38,750 bases of DNA from an uncultured Lachnospiraceae bacterium (GTDB lineage Bacteria > Bacillota > Clostridia > Lachnospirales > Lachnospiraceae). Where the stretch lies: the NCBI GenBank assembly GCA_910586645.1, contig CAJUIS010000023.1:1-38750 (forward strand), given 5' to 3'. The position numbers and the translations under genes were made by a program. Under the pieces are notes generated by a model, which saw only the letters and a list, made by a program, of their open reading frames with translations, had not been told where the DNA came from and did no database searches. Each line of letters starts with the position of its first letter. Within the stretch, counting starts at the first letter, position 1. Positions 33,201-38,750 of the stretch are shown piece by piece.

Positions 33201-34111
33201 AGACTGCCGAATGTTCCCATCGCCTTTGCATAAACGCTGCTCTTACAGCAGCGAGCCTCATCCAGTATCTCGCTGTCCGGGCAAAAGCCATTCGCCGCGG
33301 CGCTGTTTCCATATACCTCCGATTCCAGCAGAAAAAATATCTTATCTTTCGTATTGTTTCCTCCAGTGGTTCCATCCGAAAGATTATCCATATTTATCAC
33401 ATTCGTATTCACAATTGCCTGTTCCTGCGCATAAGAAAACGCCTGCTTTATAAAATTTTTACTGCTGAAATCTTTTCCGTACTTATTAAAAGTCCTTCCA
33501 TAGCCATTTAACCAGCTTCGAACCGTACTTTCCTCCCATGTAATGTCTGTACGTTCTATGTTATATTCCTGACTGTCTAAAGCAACGTCTGAAAGAAGCA
33601 GGGCCTGATTATTTTCTTTCTTCAGTACGCGCCATTTGACAGGCTCATATTTAAAATAATGAAATGTATCTGCATTCTCCCATTTGAAATATTTTCTTTC
33701 TCCAAAAAAAGCTATATTCGCATCACTCCTTTTCATCCTTCGGTATTTCTGTCCATTTAACGTCATATCTCCGTTTGCATCCCACCCGGAAGCGTTCTTT
33801 AAGGCATTGTACAAACTGCTGTCTTCAATCAAATCCCCCTCCTCAAGCAAAGCCCTGTCAACTGCGGTATATCCCTCTTTTGAAGCGACCACCTCCGCCT
33901 GGGGATAACTGCCGAACCAAACGCAGTCCCAGGTAACGTTCCGGCCTGCCTCCATACCGGAATCTTCCTTTATCACCGGGTTCCTCAAACTGGAAACACC
34001 GGCTTTTATTTCTGCTTTCTGTGCGCTGACTGTGACTTTGCCGCAAAGTCCAATACACATGGATAACATAAGAATCCATACCAACATCCTGCGAACCATT
34101 TGATTTCCCAT
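30215..34111 (-). CDS. Giant secreted protein with papain-like cysteine domain and Big_2 tail
   Basis: The ATG at 34111 is chosen because GGAG lies six bases upstream and a signal peptide begins there (MGNQMVRRMLVWILMLSMCI, cleavage near 30); the frame runs to 34162. Layout of the 1298 residues: about 56-362 a DUF6273-like domain (WFGSYPQ, WWLRSPG, MRPALNLDL); about 395-665 three repeated beta domains (YTGQP, YDYTGEE, GTATVKITGKSPYTGS) of MBG-like type; about 674-920 a papain-like domain with Cys730 (WSGNCYGMSATS), His835 (GAHAVTGY) and Asp856 or Asn858 (VYDCNHPG), suggesting a peptidase or transglutaminase-like enzyme; a Pro/Glu/Lys linker 1097-1127; two Lys-rich Big_2 domains 1129-1298. No anchor motif. 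Substrate unknown; first gene of the two-gene operon. Confidence 0.85.
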   Translation of the reverse strand: MGNQMVRRMLVWILMLSMCIGLCGKVTVSAQKAEIKAGVSSLRNPVIKEDSGMEAGRNVTWDCVWFGSYPQAEVVASKEGYTAVDRALLEEGDLIEDSSLYNALKNASGWDANGDMTLNGQKYRRMKRSDANIAFFGERKYFKWENADTFHYFKYEPVKWRVLKKENNQALLLSDVALDSQEYNIERTDITWEESTVRSWLNGYGRTFNKYGKDFSSKNFIKQAFSYAQEQAIVNTNVINMDNLSDGTTGGNNTKDKIFFLLESEVYGNSAAANGFCPDSEILDEARCCKSSVYAKAMGTFGSLSGNMTAEKDGYCSWWLRSPGKYPSYASYVDYFGRASGFGTVVFQSSHGMRPALNLDLSSDQYSYAGTVCSDGTEDEKIYNGDQTLEGYKSLEDASFVFTSSREHYYTGQPQCPEFTVTYEGKRLTEGIDYAVSCTNNINPSFDPDCYSCYGGIYDSKNKAKYAKISITGKYPYKDTIERYFLIHGFSDLTAAMGFGADYDYTGEEICPKPEIVLYDGRTMGDTLTENLDYRLTYTNNKEPGKATILVTGIGKYEGYGSWHIHFFIGPKDISGWNVLLSADGKKYKEELPKDSYIADGKAKTPDVHVTREIQKDGSYIPLNAAYYDVSYENNVSAGTATVKITGKSPYTGSLTRTFVIGQKEGDGDSEDGFNRFTYQFGNTRKDFGYSDDYIIDEESIFTKLWGNTPRAKGYYDYWTKEFGKWSGNCYGMSATSIMFNDSRDDIEVEGFNDKASLIKELELNDYNRKSNIRMSLLDFIEMMQVSQVDETVSAIIRKSNKGKISRMCSALEDAMEKDSAVIIVLDSSGPQGAHAVTGYRIEDVSGTEQRIYVYDCNHPGIQKYITLTKENGTYTGWRYDGSSPAQSMVWSSETSRDSGCTISYISYDSFVKVWLNRSLGDKTPSEKNIMTMNTANAVICDKNGAELAVLEDGELKSENEEIFEYYPVCATSDGGYDKSKIQPLIYLPADEYIVKNTDQSIGQMQLTMCDVDRMLAVGTSASSVFVHVDDSSKTNIVRVEGDATDVRAEFYSSDETEQYKSMNYIGNVIGSSMTLGVAGGEKVVENFHVIDENIVDKEDGGKDPENEKPEDGKPEDKKPEEQTEETLPFSLVSSTGSNKIAAGKKVKLEVVTAAGTAGVFGLRFQSSDLKAASVNSAGIVSVKKKAGGKSVVITASDSKGQTARLKLKVMKGAVKKVQIAGKKSCKAGKSVKLKAKVKAEKGANKTVLWKSSNPRYAAVSKKGVVKTKKAGKGKKVRITAYATDGSGKKGSIKIQIN

Positions 34112-34180
34112 TTTTTCTCCTTTCCTGCCATCCTTTAAAAACCAATTGTCTGCGCATTTCAAAATCCATGTTATTTTTCC

Positions 34181-34208
34181 ATTTTACCAGCATGAACTTC
34201 TCTTGCAA
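34181..34208 (-). promoter_or_regulatory. Promoter for the two giant surface-protein genes
   Basis: On the minus strand: -35 TTGCAA (34203-34208), 16-base spacer, -10 TAAAAT (34181-34186), with a 70-base leader to the ATG at 34111. It follows the terminator at 34309-34347, so the pair of giant genes forms a unit bounded by terminators on both sides. Confidence 0.6.
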
Positions 34209-34308
34209 AGCATCCCGAAATTCACTTTTTCAAAATGAAGGCTTTTTGTCTTTTATTTTAACGAATGAAATAGGGTTTCTTTTTCTTCTTCTTCCGACAA
34301 TCAAATAA

Positions 34309-34347
34309 GAGACAGAATCTTCTAAAAAGATCCTGTCTCCGTTTTTT
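34309..34347. terminator. Intrinsic terminator after the acetyltransferase gene
   Basis: Stem GAGACAGAATCTT (34309-34321) / AAGATCCTGTCTC (34327-34339) with one mismatch and a 5-base loop. The better T-run (34342-34347) is on the plus strand, but the minus strand side is also T-rich (TTATTTGATTG). It probably works in both directions and ends the regulator-acetyltransferase transcript. Confidence 0.75.
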
Positions 34348-34399
34348 AATCATTTTATTGTTTTGTTATAGCATCAACATCAGACAAATTTGAATTCAT

Positions 34400-34879
34400 T
34401 TACAATTCTCGATAATACAGACAAATGCTTTCAAAATGCCCGTCCTTCATCCTAAAACCTTTCGGTATCGTTCCCAACTGTGTAAATCCTAACCTCTCAT
34501 ACAAATGGCGCGCATGAATGTTACTCTCGACAACCGCATTAAACTGAAGCGTTCCGAAGCCAAGCCTTTTCGCATTGAACAAACAGTCCTTTACTAATCG
34601 CTCTCCGATGTGCTTTCCCCTGCATTCCGCATCTACCGCATAGCTTGCATTGCAGATATGCCCGCATCGTCCGACATTGTTTGGATGCAAGATATATAGT
34701 CCAACAATTACTCCGTTCTCTTCCGCAACTCCGCAGTAGCTTTGTGAAGCGAAAAACTCCATTCCGTTTGATAGTTCAAGCGCTTCTTCCTGTGGAAACG
34801 CGATGCCTTCTTCCACTACCTCATTCCATATTTTTATCATTTCCTCAAGGTCGCTTACCGCGTACTTCCTGATTAACAT
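34400..34879 (-). CDS. GNAT-family N-acetyltransferase
   Basis: The 159-residue product of the GNAT fold has the acetyl-CoA loop RGKHIGERL (the R/QxxGxG/A pattern), SYAVDAECRG before it and FNAVVESNIHARHLYERLGF after it, resembling phosphinothricin/phosphinic acid acetyltransferase-like members. The acceptor cannot be told. AAGGAG precedes the ATG at 34879. It follows the response regulator by 28 bases with no terminator between, so it is probably cotranscribed with it. Unlike the surface proteins around it, it is an ordinary cytoplasmic enzyme. Confidence 0.92.
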   Translation of the reverse strand: MLIRKYAVSDLEEMIKIWNEVVEEGIAFPQEEALELSNGMEFFASQSYCGVAEENGVIVGLYILHPNNVGRCGHICNASYAVDAECRGKHIGERLVKDCLFNAKRLGFGTLQFNAVVESNIHARHLYERLGFTQLGTIPKGFRMKDGHFESICLYYREL

Positions 34880-34907
34880 TTGCTTTTAACTCCTTGAAAT
34901 ACCGCTT

Positions 34908-35591
34908 TTATTCGTTCACCTCGAACTTATAACCCATACCCCAGATTGTCTTGATGCACTCGCCGGATTTTCCCAGCTTATTGCGCAGCTTCTTCACATG
35001 GGTGTCAATCGTTCTTGCGTCGCCAAAATAATCGTAATTCCAGACATGATTTAAAATTTTTTCTCTGGAAAGCGCTATGCCCCGGTTCTCAATAAAATAT
35101 GCCAGCAGTTCAAATTCTTTATAGCTTAATTCCACGCGGTTCCCATCCGCGGTTACAAGATGCGCCGCCTTATCCATTACGATGCTCCCGGCTTCCACTA
35201 TCTGCCCTTCCTCCGACTGGTTTCCCGACCTGCGCAGAATCGCCTCAATACGGGCGACTAAAATCTTCGGGCTGAAAGGTTTTGAAATATATTCATCCAC
35301 GCCGAGATCAAAACCCTGCAGTTCATCGCTTTCGTCTCCTTTTGCCGTCAGCATGATAATCGGAATCTTTGAAGTCTCACGAATTTCCCGGCAGACATCC
35401 CATCCATTGATTTTCGGCATCATTACATCCAGTAAAATCAGAGCAATCTCTTTATCCCGGTAAAAAATATCAAGCGCTTCTTCCCCGTCGCACGCCTCAA
35501 GCGCTTCGAAATTATCCCGAATCAGAAAATCCCTGACTAATTTACGCATCCTGCTCTCATCATCCACGATTAATATTTTCACTTTATCCAT
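34908..35591 (-). CDS. OmpR/PhoB-family response regulator
   Basis: The 227-residue product has an N-terminal receiver domain (Asp55 in LILLDVMMP, LTAKGDESDE, Lys104 in YISKPFSP) and a C-terminal winged-helix DNA-binding domain with VELSYKEFELLAYF, FGDARTIDTHVKKLRNKLG and a final WGMGYKFEV. The ATG at 35591 (MDKVKILIVDDE) has GAGG at good spacing; the ATG at 35603 is less likely. It probably pairs with the HAMP kinase at 23976-25457, although 9.4 kb lie between. A direct repeat upstream (35675-35691) may be its own binding site. Confidence 0.95.
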   Translation of the reverse strand: MDKVKILIVDDESRMRKLVRDFLIRDNFEALEACDGEEALDIFYRDKEIALILLDVMMPKINGWDVCREIRETSKIPIIMLTAKGDESDELQGFDLGVDEYISKPFSPKILVARIEAILRRSGNQSEEGQIVEAGSIVMDKAAHLVTADGNRVELSYKEFELLAYFIENRGIALSREKILNHVWNYDYFGDARTIDTHVKKLRNKLGKSGECIKTIWGMGYKFEVNE

Positions 35592-35674
35592 AACGAACCT
35601 CACATTTCTTTTCTCTTAAAGCGCGTCTGAAAACGCAAAGCATTTTTAAGACACACTCCAGTCTATCACAGGAT

Positions 35675-35691
35675 TATGAAAAAAATATGAA
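35675..35691 (-). promoter_or_regulatory. Candidate regulator-binding direct repeat (autoregulation)
   Basis: On the minus strand TTCATA occurs twice with starts 11 bases apart (plus-strand TATGAA at 35675-35680 and 35686-35691). An 11-base direct repeat is the usual spacing for OmpR/PhoB-family dimers. It lies where a -35 would be relative to a candidate -10 TAGACT (35660-35665), consistent with activation, and about 84 bases before the regulator start. A-rich sequence makes chance occurrence possible. Confidence 0.4.
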
Positions 35692-35692
35692 T

Positions 35693-36307
35693 TTAAAGAT
35701 CCGTCTCTCCTGCCGGAACATCCTTCTGATTGAATGCTTTTTCCCGTTCTTTTAATTTTTCTTCCCGTTCCTTTAGCTGTGTTTCCCAGATCTCGTATTT
35801 TTCAATCAAAGCATTTTCATAGTTAATGATGTTGATATTCCCGCTTGTCGCCGCCACTGCAAACATTCCAATTATAATCAGCAGCAGAATGACGCTGACG
35901 GACAGGCTTGCCCGAAATAACGGTTTGTAGTCTTTATTTTTTACTTTCGCCTCGCGGACTGTTTTCTCCTTTGTCCTTTCCCGGCTTCCTTTCTGTCCGG
36001 AGGAACCTTCTTCCATTTTGAGGCTTTCCAAATCTGAAATAACAGGAATTGGCGGAATGTCTTCGTTTAAAATGGACTCCTCCGCCTTTAAATATTCCTG
36101 AAGCTCATGCAGATATACATATCCGACCGGAGTTTCAAAAAGACGCTGCCCTGCCATCTGGCAATATACCTGAAAAACAACCTGCGGGTTTTTCATATCC
36201 GCGCTGTTTTTAATGTAGCGTATGCCTTCTCCCTCTTTTACCGCCTTCTCCATCATCTGTTCATCCGAAAACGCAAAACCGCCCGCTTCGTATGGTGTCT
36301 CTCTCAT
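35693..36307 (-). CDS. Single-pass membrane protein with C-terminal coiled coil, unknown function
   Basis: I do not recognise a family. The 204-residue product has an N-terminal region of about 95 residues with conserved-looking hydrophobics (NPQVVFQVYCQMAGQRLF), a Lys/Glu linker, a transmembrane helix about 135-155 (VSVILLLIIIGMFAVAA), and a C-terminal outer coiled coil (YEIWETQLKEREEKLKEREK, heptad-like). There is no cleavable signal peptide, so the N-terminus should be cytoplasmic. GGGAGGAG lies before the ATG. It has its own promoter at 36343-36371 and ends 102 bases before the regulator. Confidence 0.75.
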   Translation of the reverse strand: MRETPYEAGGFAFSDEQMMEKAVKEGEGIRYIKNSADMKNPQVVFQVYCQMAGQRLFETPVGYVYLHELQEYLKAEESILNEDIPPIPVISDLESLKMEEGSSGQKGSRERTKEKTVREAKVKNKDYKPLFRASLSVSVILLLIIIGMFAVAATSGNINIINYENALIEKYEIWETQLKEREEKLKEREKAFNQKDVPAGETDL

Positions 36308-36342
36308 ATTCTCCTCCCGTGCGCACTCTTTTTCTTTGTTCC

Positions 36343-36371
36343 ATTATAATAAAGTAACGCCGGAAAAGCAA
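36343..36371 (-). promoter_or_regulatory. Promoter for the coiled-coil membrane protein gene
   Basis: On the minus strand: -35 TTGCTT (36366-36371), 17-base spacer, perfect -10 TATAAT (36343-36348). It lies 49 bases into the gap after the lytic transglycosylase gene. Confidence 0.7.
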
Positions 36372-36396
36372 TCCCAAAGAACGCCCGCTCAAAAAA

Positions 36397-36897
36397 TCAC
36401 TTTCGGTGCAGACGCTCAAGCTGTTCGGAACGTCTTATGATTTTCTCCGCATATTCCGTATAATCCGCCTGCACTCCACGATCCAATGCATTTCTGCTGC
36501 CGTTATACATCATCAGCACCGTTCCCATATCACCGTACTCCATAAACAGTTCCGCCAGATAATCCGCCGCCAGAAGGATATTGCTCCTTGCGTCATAGAT
36601 ATCTGTCACGCCGAGCCTGCTCATACGGTTTTGGTGATACTTCACATTAATCTGCATCAGTCCCTTGCAGTTTCCATTCTCCGCCTTTGGATTGCCGGAG
36701 GACTCTGATTCCATGATTGCTTCTAACAGTTCCGGACAAATCCCGTACTGTCTACCTATTTCTTCACAATACGCCACGCATTCCGCAGATACAAACGTAT
36801 CCGCCCCTTCCGCTTTCAGTCCGTATTGCGCCGTACAGCAGAGCTGAATGATAAAAACTGTAAAAAGCGTCCACTTCATCCCTTTTTTATTCTGCAT
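36397..36897 (-). CDS. Secreted lytic transglycosylase (SLT domain)
   Basis: This is a peptidoglycan-cleaving enzyme of the soluble lytic transglycosylase type, 166 residues. An N-terminal hydrophobic segment (WTLFTVFIIQLCCTAQYG) acts as signal or anchor. The SLT domain spans about 40-150 with catalytic Glu65 in ESESSGNP, then GNCKGLMQIN and YNGSRNALDRG. GGAGGG lies before the ATG at 36897. It is one of two predicted wall-cleaving proteins near this two-component regulator, with the CHAP protein. Confidence 0.92.
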   Translation of the reverse strand: MQNKKGMKWTLFTVFIIQLCCTAQYGLKAEGADTFVSAECVAYCEEIGRQYGICPELLEAIMESESSGNPKAENGNCKGLMQINVKYHQNRMSRLGVTDIYDARSNILLAADYLAELFMEYGDMGTVLMMYNGSRNALDRGVQADYTEYAEKIIRRSEQLERLHRK

Positions 36898-36923
36898 AGT
36901 TTCCCTCCCGGAATTATTTCATC

Positions 36924-36929
36924 ATTATA
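36924..36929 (-). promoter_or_regulatory. Candidate -10 element for the lytic transglycosylase gene
   Basis: A perfect TATAAT on the minus strand lies 26 bases upstream of the ATG. No good -35 is visible at 16-18 bases (closest TTATTG with a 16-base spacer), so promoter strength is uncertain. Confidence 0.35.
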
Positions 36930-37044
36930 AGATATGCAAAAACCGCAATAACTTTCGATTATATAATTCTATGAGGAAACGTTTATTTTATTCCAAAATC
37001 ATAAAACTTTTTGTTTTTTCTCCTATCTCCCCCTGGCAATCAGC

Positions 37045-37230
37045 CTATAAACAGTCACTTTCTTCTTGGGTTACGATTTCCTCCATAATATCCGCACTAT
37101 TTTTATTAGGTGGGTTTATTTGCTGAATAACTGCTTTGCTGATACAATTATTATCCATATCTTTTAGCAGTCTTTCCGTTGTAGCATAATTCAAGACAAA
37201 TACACCCAGTGACGTTTTGTAAAGGACTTT
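37045..37230 (-). pseudogene. Remnant open frame with upstream in-frame stops
   Basis: In the 533-base gap between the transglycosylase and the next gene, one minus-strand frame is open for 61 codons and reads like protein (VLYKTSLGVFVLNYATTERL, then LLKDMDNNCISKAVIQQINP, ending EEIVTQEESDCL). It has no start codon at its 5' end. The same frame upstream contains three TAA codons before an ATG near 37308 (MAGKLLSKNKDG then stop). It may be a decayed gene end or a scar from a mobile element. I do not recognise the family; a chance open frame cannot be excluded. Confidence 0.35.
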
Positions 37231-37349
37231 TTAATCAAATTCACAAAAAGTTTACATTTATCCATCTTTATTTTTAGATAATAGTTTTCCCGCCATATAA
37301 TAGAACCCGTTTCAACATACAAAATAACCTGATGGTTAAGAGAATTTTA

Positions 37350-37379
37350 TTGAAATTATGTTTATAATTATGCTAGAAT
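37350..37379 (+). promoter_or_regulatory. Promoter of the A+T-rich unknown gene
   Basis: -35 TTGAAA (37350-37355), 18-base spacer, -10 TAGAAT (37374-37379) preceded by TGC, forming an extended -10. It lies about 50 bases before the ATG at 37431. Confidence 0.6.
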
Positions 37380-37430
37380 CATACTTACAAGTTCTGGTAA
37401 ATTATTAACATTTGAAAGGATATGATTGTA

Positions 37431-38072
37431 ATGGAGAAGTCTTTACCTAATGATAAGGAATTAGAAGTTTTAACGTTATTTTATAATAGATTTTATGATT
37501 TGTATGAAGAAATTACTAATGATAATTTTTTTAAAGAAAATGCTCAATTACGCTTTTTTAAATTGAGAGAAGCATTTTCGATATACAAAGAATTATTAAG
37601 CTATGAGCCAATAAAAAGCTATCTTGAATGGATGAAAAGAGGTGGAAGACCCCCTCTTGAAGGTATTATCGCAGATGGTCTATTTAGCTTTATACGAAAT
37701 TTATTATTACACTTTCCTATTTTTAAAACCTGGGATGAAGTATATGTAAATAAAAATTTAGCTACATGGAGTAAAAAAGGACAAATTGATAAATTTCTGC
37801 ATAAATGTACTCAAATAAAAATTGATGGTAGTGGAATCCTTCAATATCGAATTTGGGAAGTTAAGAAAGAAAAAATGACATACTTTTCAATACATTTTCC
37901 TGAGGTCTATAATCAAAATGATATTTATTTGAAAGACATAATTTCTGAAGATGCTGGCATGAAGTTTTGCATGGCACTAATGAGAGAAGTCTTGGATACA
38001 CAAGTCGAAAATGCGGATGAACCCGATATTAAAATTATGTCTCAGGTATACATGCCCATTAAAACAAAATAA
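37431..38072 (+). CDS. Unknown protein in an A+T-rich island
   Basis: The 213-residue product starts MEKSLPNDKELEVLTLFYNR; the ATG at 37431 is preferred over 37422 because GAAAGGA lies 10 bases before it and only one base before the other. There is no signal peptide or transmembrane segment; it is rich in aromatic, Lys, Ile and Asn residues, with a notable WMKRGGRPPLEGIIADGLFS block in the middle and YLKDIISEDAGMKFCMALMR near the end. I recognise no domain. Codon use is strongly A/T at third positions, unlike all other genes in the window. It is the only plus-strand gene right of 14.7 kb, beside a transposase-type nuclease gene, so it was probably acquired. A phage-defence or toxin-type role would be a guess. 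Confidence 0.75.
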   Translation: MEKSLPNDKELEVLTLFYNRFYDLYEEITNDNFFKENAQLRFFKLREAFSIYKELLSYEPIKSYLEWMKRGGRPPLEGIIADGLFSFIRNLLLHFPIFKTWDEVYVNKNLATWSKKGQIDKFLHKCTQIKIDGSGILQYRIWEVKKEKMTYFSIHFPEVYNQNDIYLKDIISEDAGMKFCMALMREVLDTQVENADEPDIKIMSQVYMPIKTK

Positions 38073-38117
38073 TTTTTTGACAAATTCACATTTTATAAAT
38101 AGTGTCTTGTATAATCG

Positions 38118-38156
38118 TAAAAATTATAGACTGGGAACCTGTCTTTAGATTCCCAG
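38118..38156. terminator. Convergent terminator hairpin
   Basis: Stem CTGGGAA (38131-38137) / TTCCCAG (38150-38156) with a 12-base loop. On the minus strand it is followed by TCTATAATTTTT, serving the nuclease gene; on the plus strand CCTACAGTTTTG follows, a weaker stop for the unknown gene. Confidence 0.6.
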
Positions 38157-38169
38157 CCTACAGTTTTGT

Positions 38170-38750
38170 CTATGCACTTCTATCAGCTTTCAGTTGTTTT
38201 ACTTCTTCAAGAGAAAGTCCTGAAATATTAACGATTTCCTCCAACGCATATTTGCCAGCTGCCAGCATACGGCGTGCCGTAGCTTTCATGCCTTCACGGA
38301 TGCCTTCCTGTAAGGATTCGTTTCTCATATCTTCCATGGCCTTACACATAATCTCGATTCCCTCCTTGCTTTCCTTGAAAAATTTCACCCTGCTTGCCAG
38401 GATTCCGTAGTACATATCTTTTGCGTCCGTACAGGAGAAGTCATGCATTAACTTCCCGATTGGCGTATCTCCACGGTAAGCGCCATTTACATACAGTATG
38501 TGCGAACCGTCCTCAAATCTTTCCCCGGTTCCTAAAAAGCACCGCTCAATCGGATAGAGCGGCAGCCCTTTTCCCATTACGTCATTCTCTGTGATAAAGA
38601 TTACCCACGTTTCCGGCAGCTTGTCGAAGTCCTCGCCTTTCTTCAAAAGGTTTGCGTCCATCATGCTGCTGTTGTACCTGGCTCTTTTTCTCCCGGCTCC
38701 TTTGTCGGAGCGCTGTACCTCCACGTTCAGTTTTGCCCCTGTGCTGTCTG
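38170..38750 (-). CDS. PD-(D/E)XK nuclease family transposase (Rpn-type), 5' end cut by window
   Basis: The frame continues past the right edge (codons read ...TGAKLNVEVQRSDKGAGRK), so only the C-terminal 193 codons are seen. NVEVQRSDKGAGRKRARYNS, SSMMDANLLKKGEDF and VIFITENDVMGKGLP are typical of the Rpn/PD-(D/E)XK nuclease transposase family, with the VEVQ strand being part of the nuclease core. The C-terminal tail has the low-complexity helical NESLQEGIREGMKATARRML region common in these proteins. These genes occur in many copies in gut clostridia and promote recombination. The catalytic Asp upstream lies outside the window, so integrity cannot be judged. Confidence 0.88.
   Translation of the reverse strand, partial: DSTGAKLNVEVQRSDKGAGRKRARYNSSMMDANLLKKGEDFDKLPETWVIFITENDVMGKGLPLYPIERCFLGTGERFEDGSHILYVNGAYRGDTPIGKLMHDFSCTDAKDMYYGILASRVKFFKESKEGIEIMCKAMEDMRNESLQEGIREGMKATARRMLAAGKYALEEIVNISGLSLEEVKQLKADRSA

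Noticed and set aside
38077..38110. TTGACA followed after 17 bases by TAGTGT on the plus strand
   Set aside because: The -10 matches poorly and the region leads straight into the convergent hairpin with no gene or recognised small RNA.
1..38750. CRISPR array, tRNA genes, insertion sequence ends
   Set aside because: No regularly spaced repeats, no tRNA cloverleaf and no paired terminal inverted repeats around a transposase were noticed in reading the window. A tool-based search could still find weak cases.

Overview
The window looks like a chromosome segment from a Gram-positive clostridium (Bacillota, Clostridia, most likely a gut Lachnospiraceae relative). This is inferred from strong AGGAGG-type ribosome binding sites, ClpC next to RadA, CheV, a TPP-riboswitch thiamine operon with ThiH, a DUF6320-type membrane protein, secreted proteins rich in Big_2, InlB-type and cohesin modules, and a PD-(D/E)XK transposase-type nuclease. 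No species is claimed.

Left edge to 9 kb. At 1-150 a strong minus-strand promoter with an A-tract upstream element reads out of the window into what resembles a 16S rRNA leader, so an rRNA operon probably lies to the left. Next, all on the minus strand, come a membrane-anchored cohesin-like protein, clpC, a small conserved protein, radA and thiD, followed (higher coordinates) by an HSL-type esterase and a six-helix zinc-ribbon membrane protein. ctsR, mcsA and mcsB, often upstream of clpC, are not here.

9 to 14.8 kb, plus strand. A TPP riboswitch with an intrinsic terminator controls thiS-thiF-thiG-thiH-tenI-thiE-thiC: the whole thiazole branch, HMP-P synthesis and coupling. The missing kinase, thiD, is the one in the radA cluster.

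14.7 to 24 kb, minus strand. A tightly packed set runs from a lipoprotein and cheV through a charge-segregated membrane protein, hisH, hisF, ung, a CorA-type channel and a condensation-fold acyltransferase to a GT-C-type multi-pass membrane protein. The thiC terminator lies inside the 3' end of this last gene.

24 to 37 kb, minus strand. This is the most unusual part. An OmpR-family regulator (34908-35591) and a HAMP/HisKA sensor kinase (23976-25457) sit in the order expected of a cognate pair but are separated by about 9.4 kb. That gap holds a GNAT acetyltransferase and two giant secreted proteins with their own promoter and terminators. One giant protein has a papain-like Cys/His/Asp domain. 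The other has an N-terminal CHAP-type amidase, SH3-like and InlB-like repeats, and a cohesin-dockerin-cohesin block. Both end in related lysine-rich Big_2 pairs. A lytic transglycosylase and a membrane protein of unknown function flank the regulator. The theme is the cell wall and cell surface.

37 kb to the right edge. A visibly A+T-rich island carries a 213-residue protein of unknown function on the plus strand, a remnant open frame with internal stops, and a truncated Rpn/PD-(D/E)XK-type nuclease gene running off the edge. It looks horizontally acquired.
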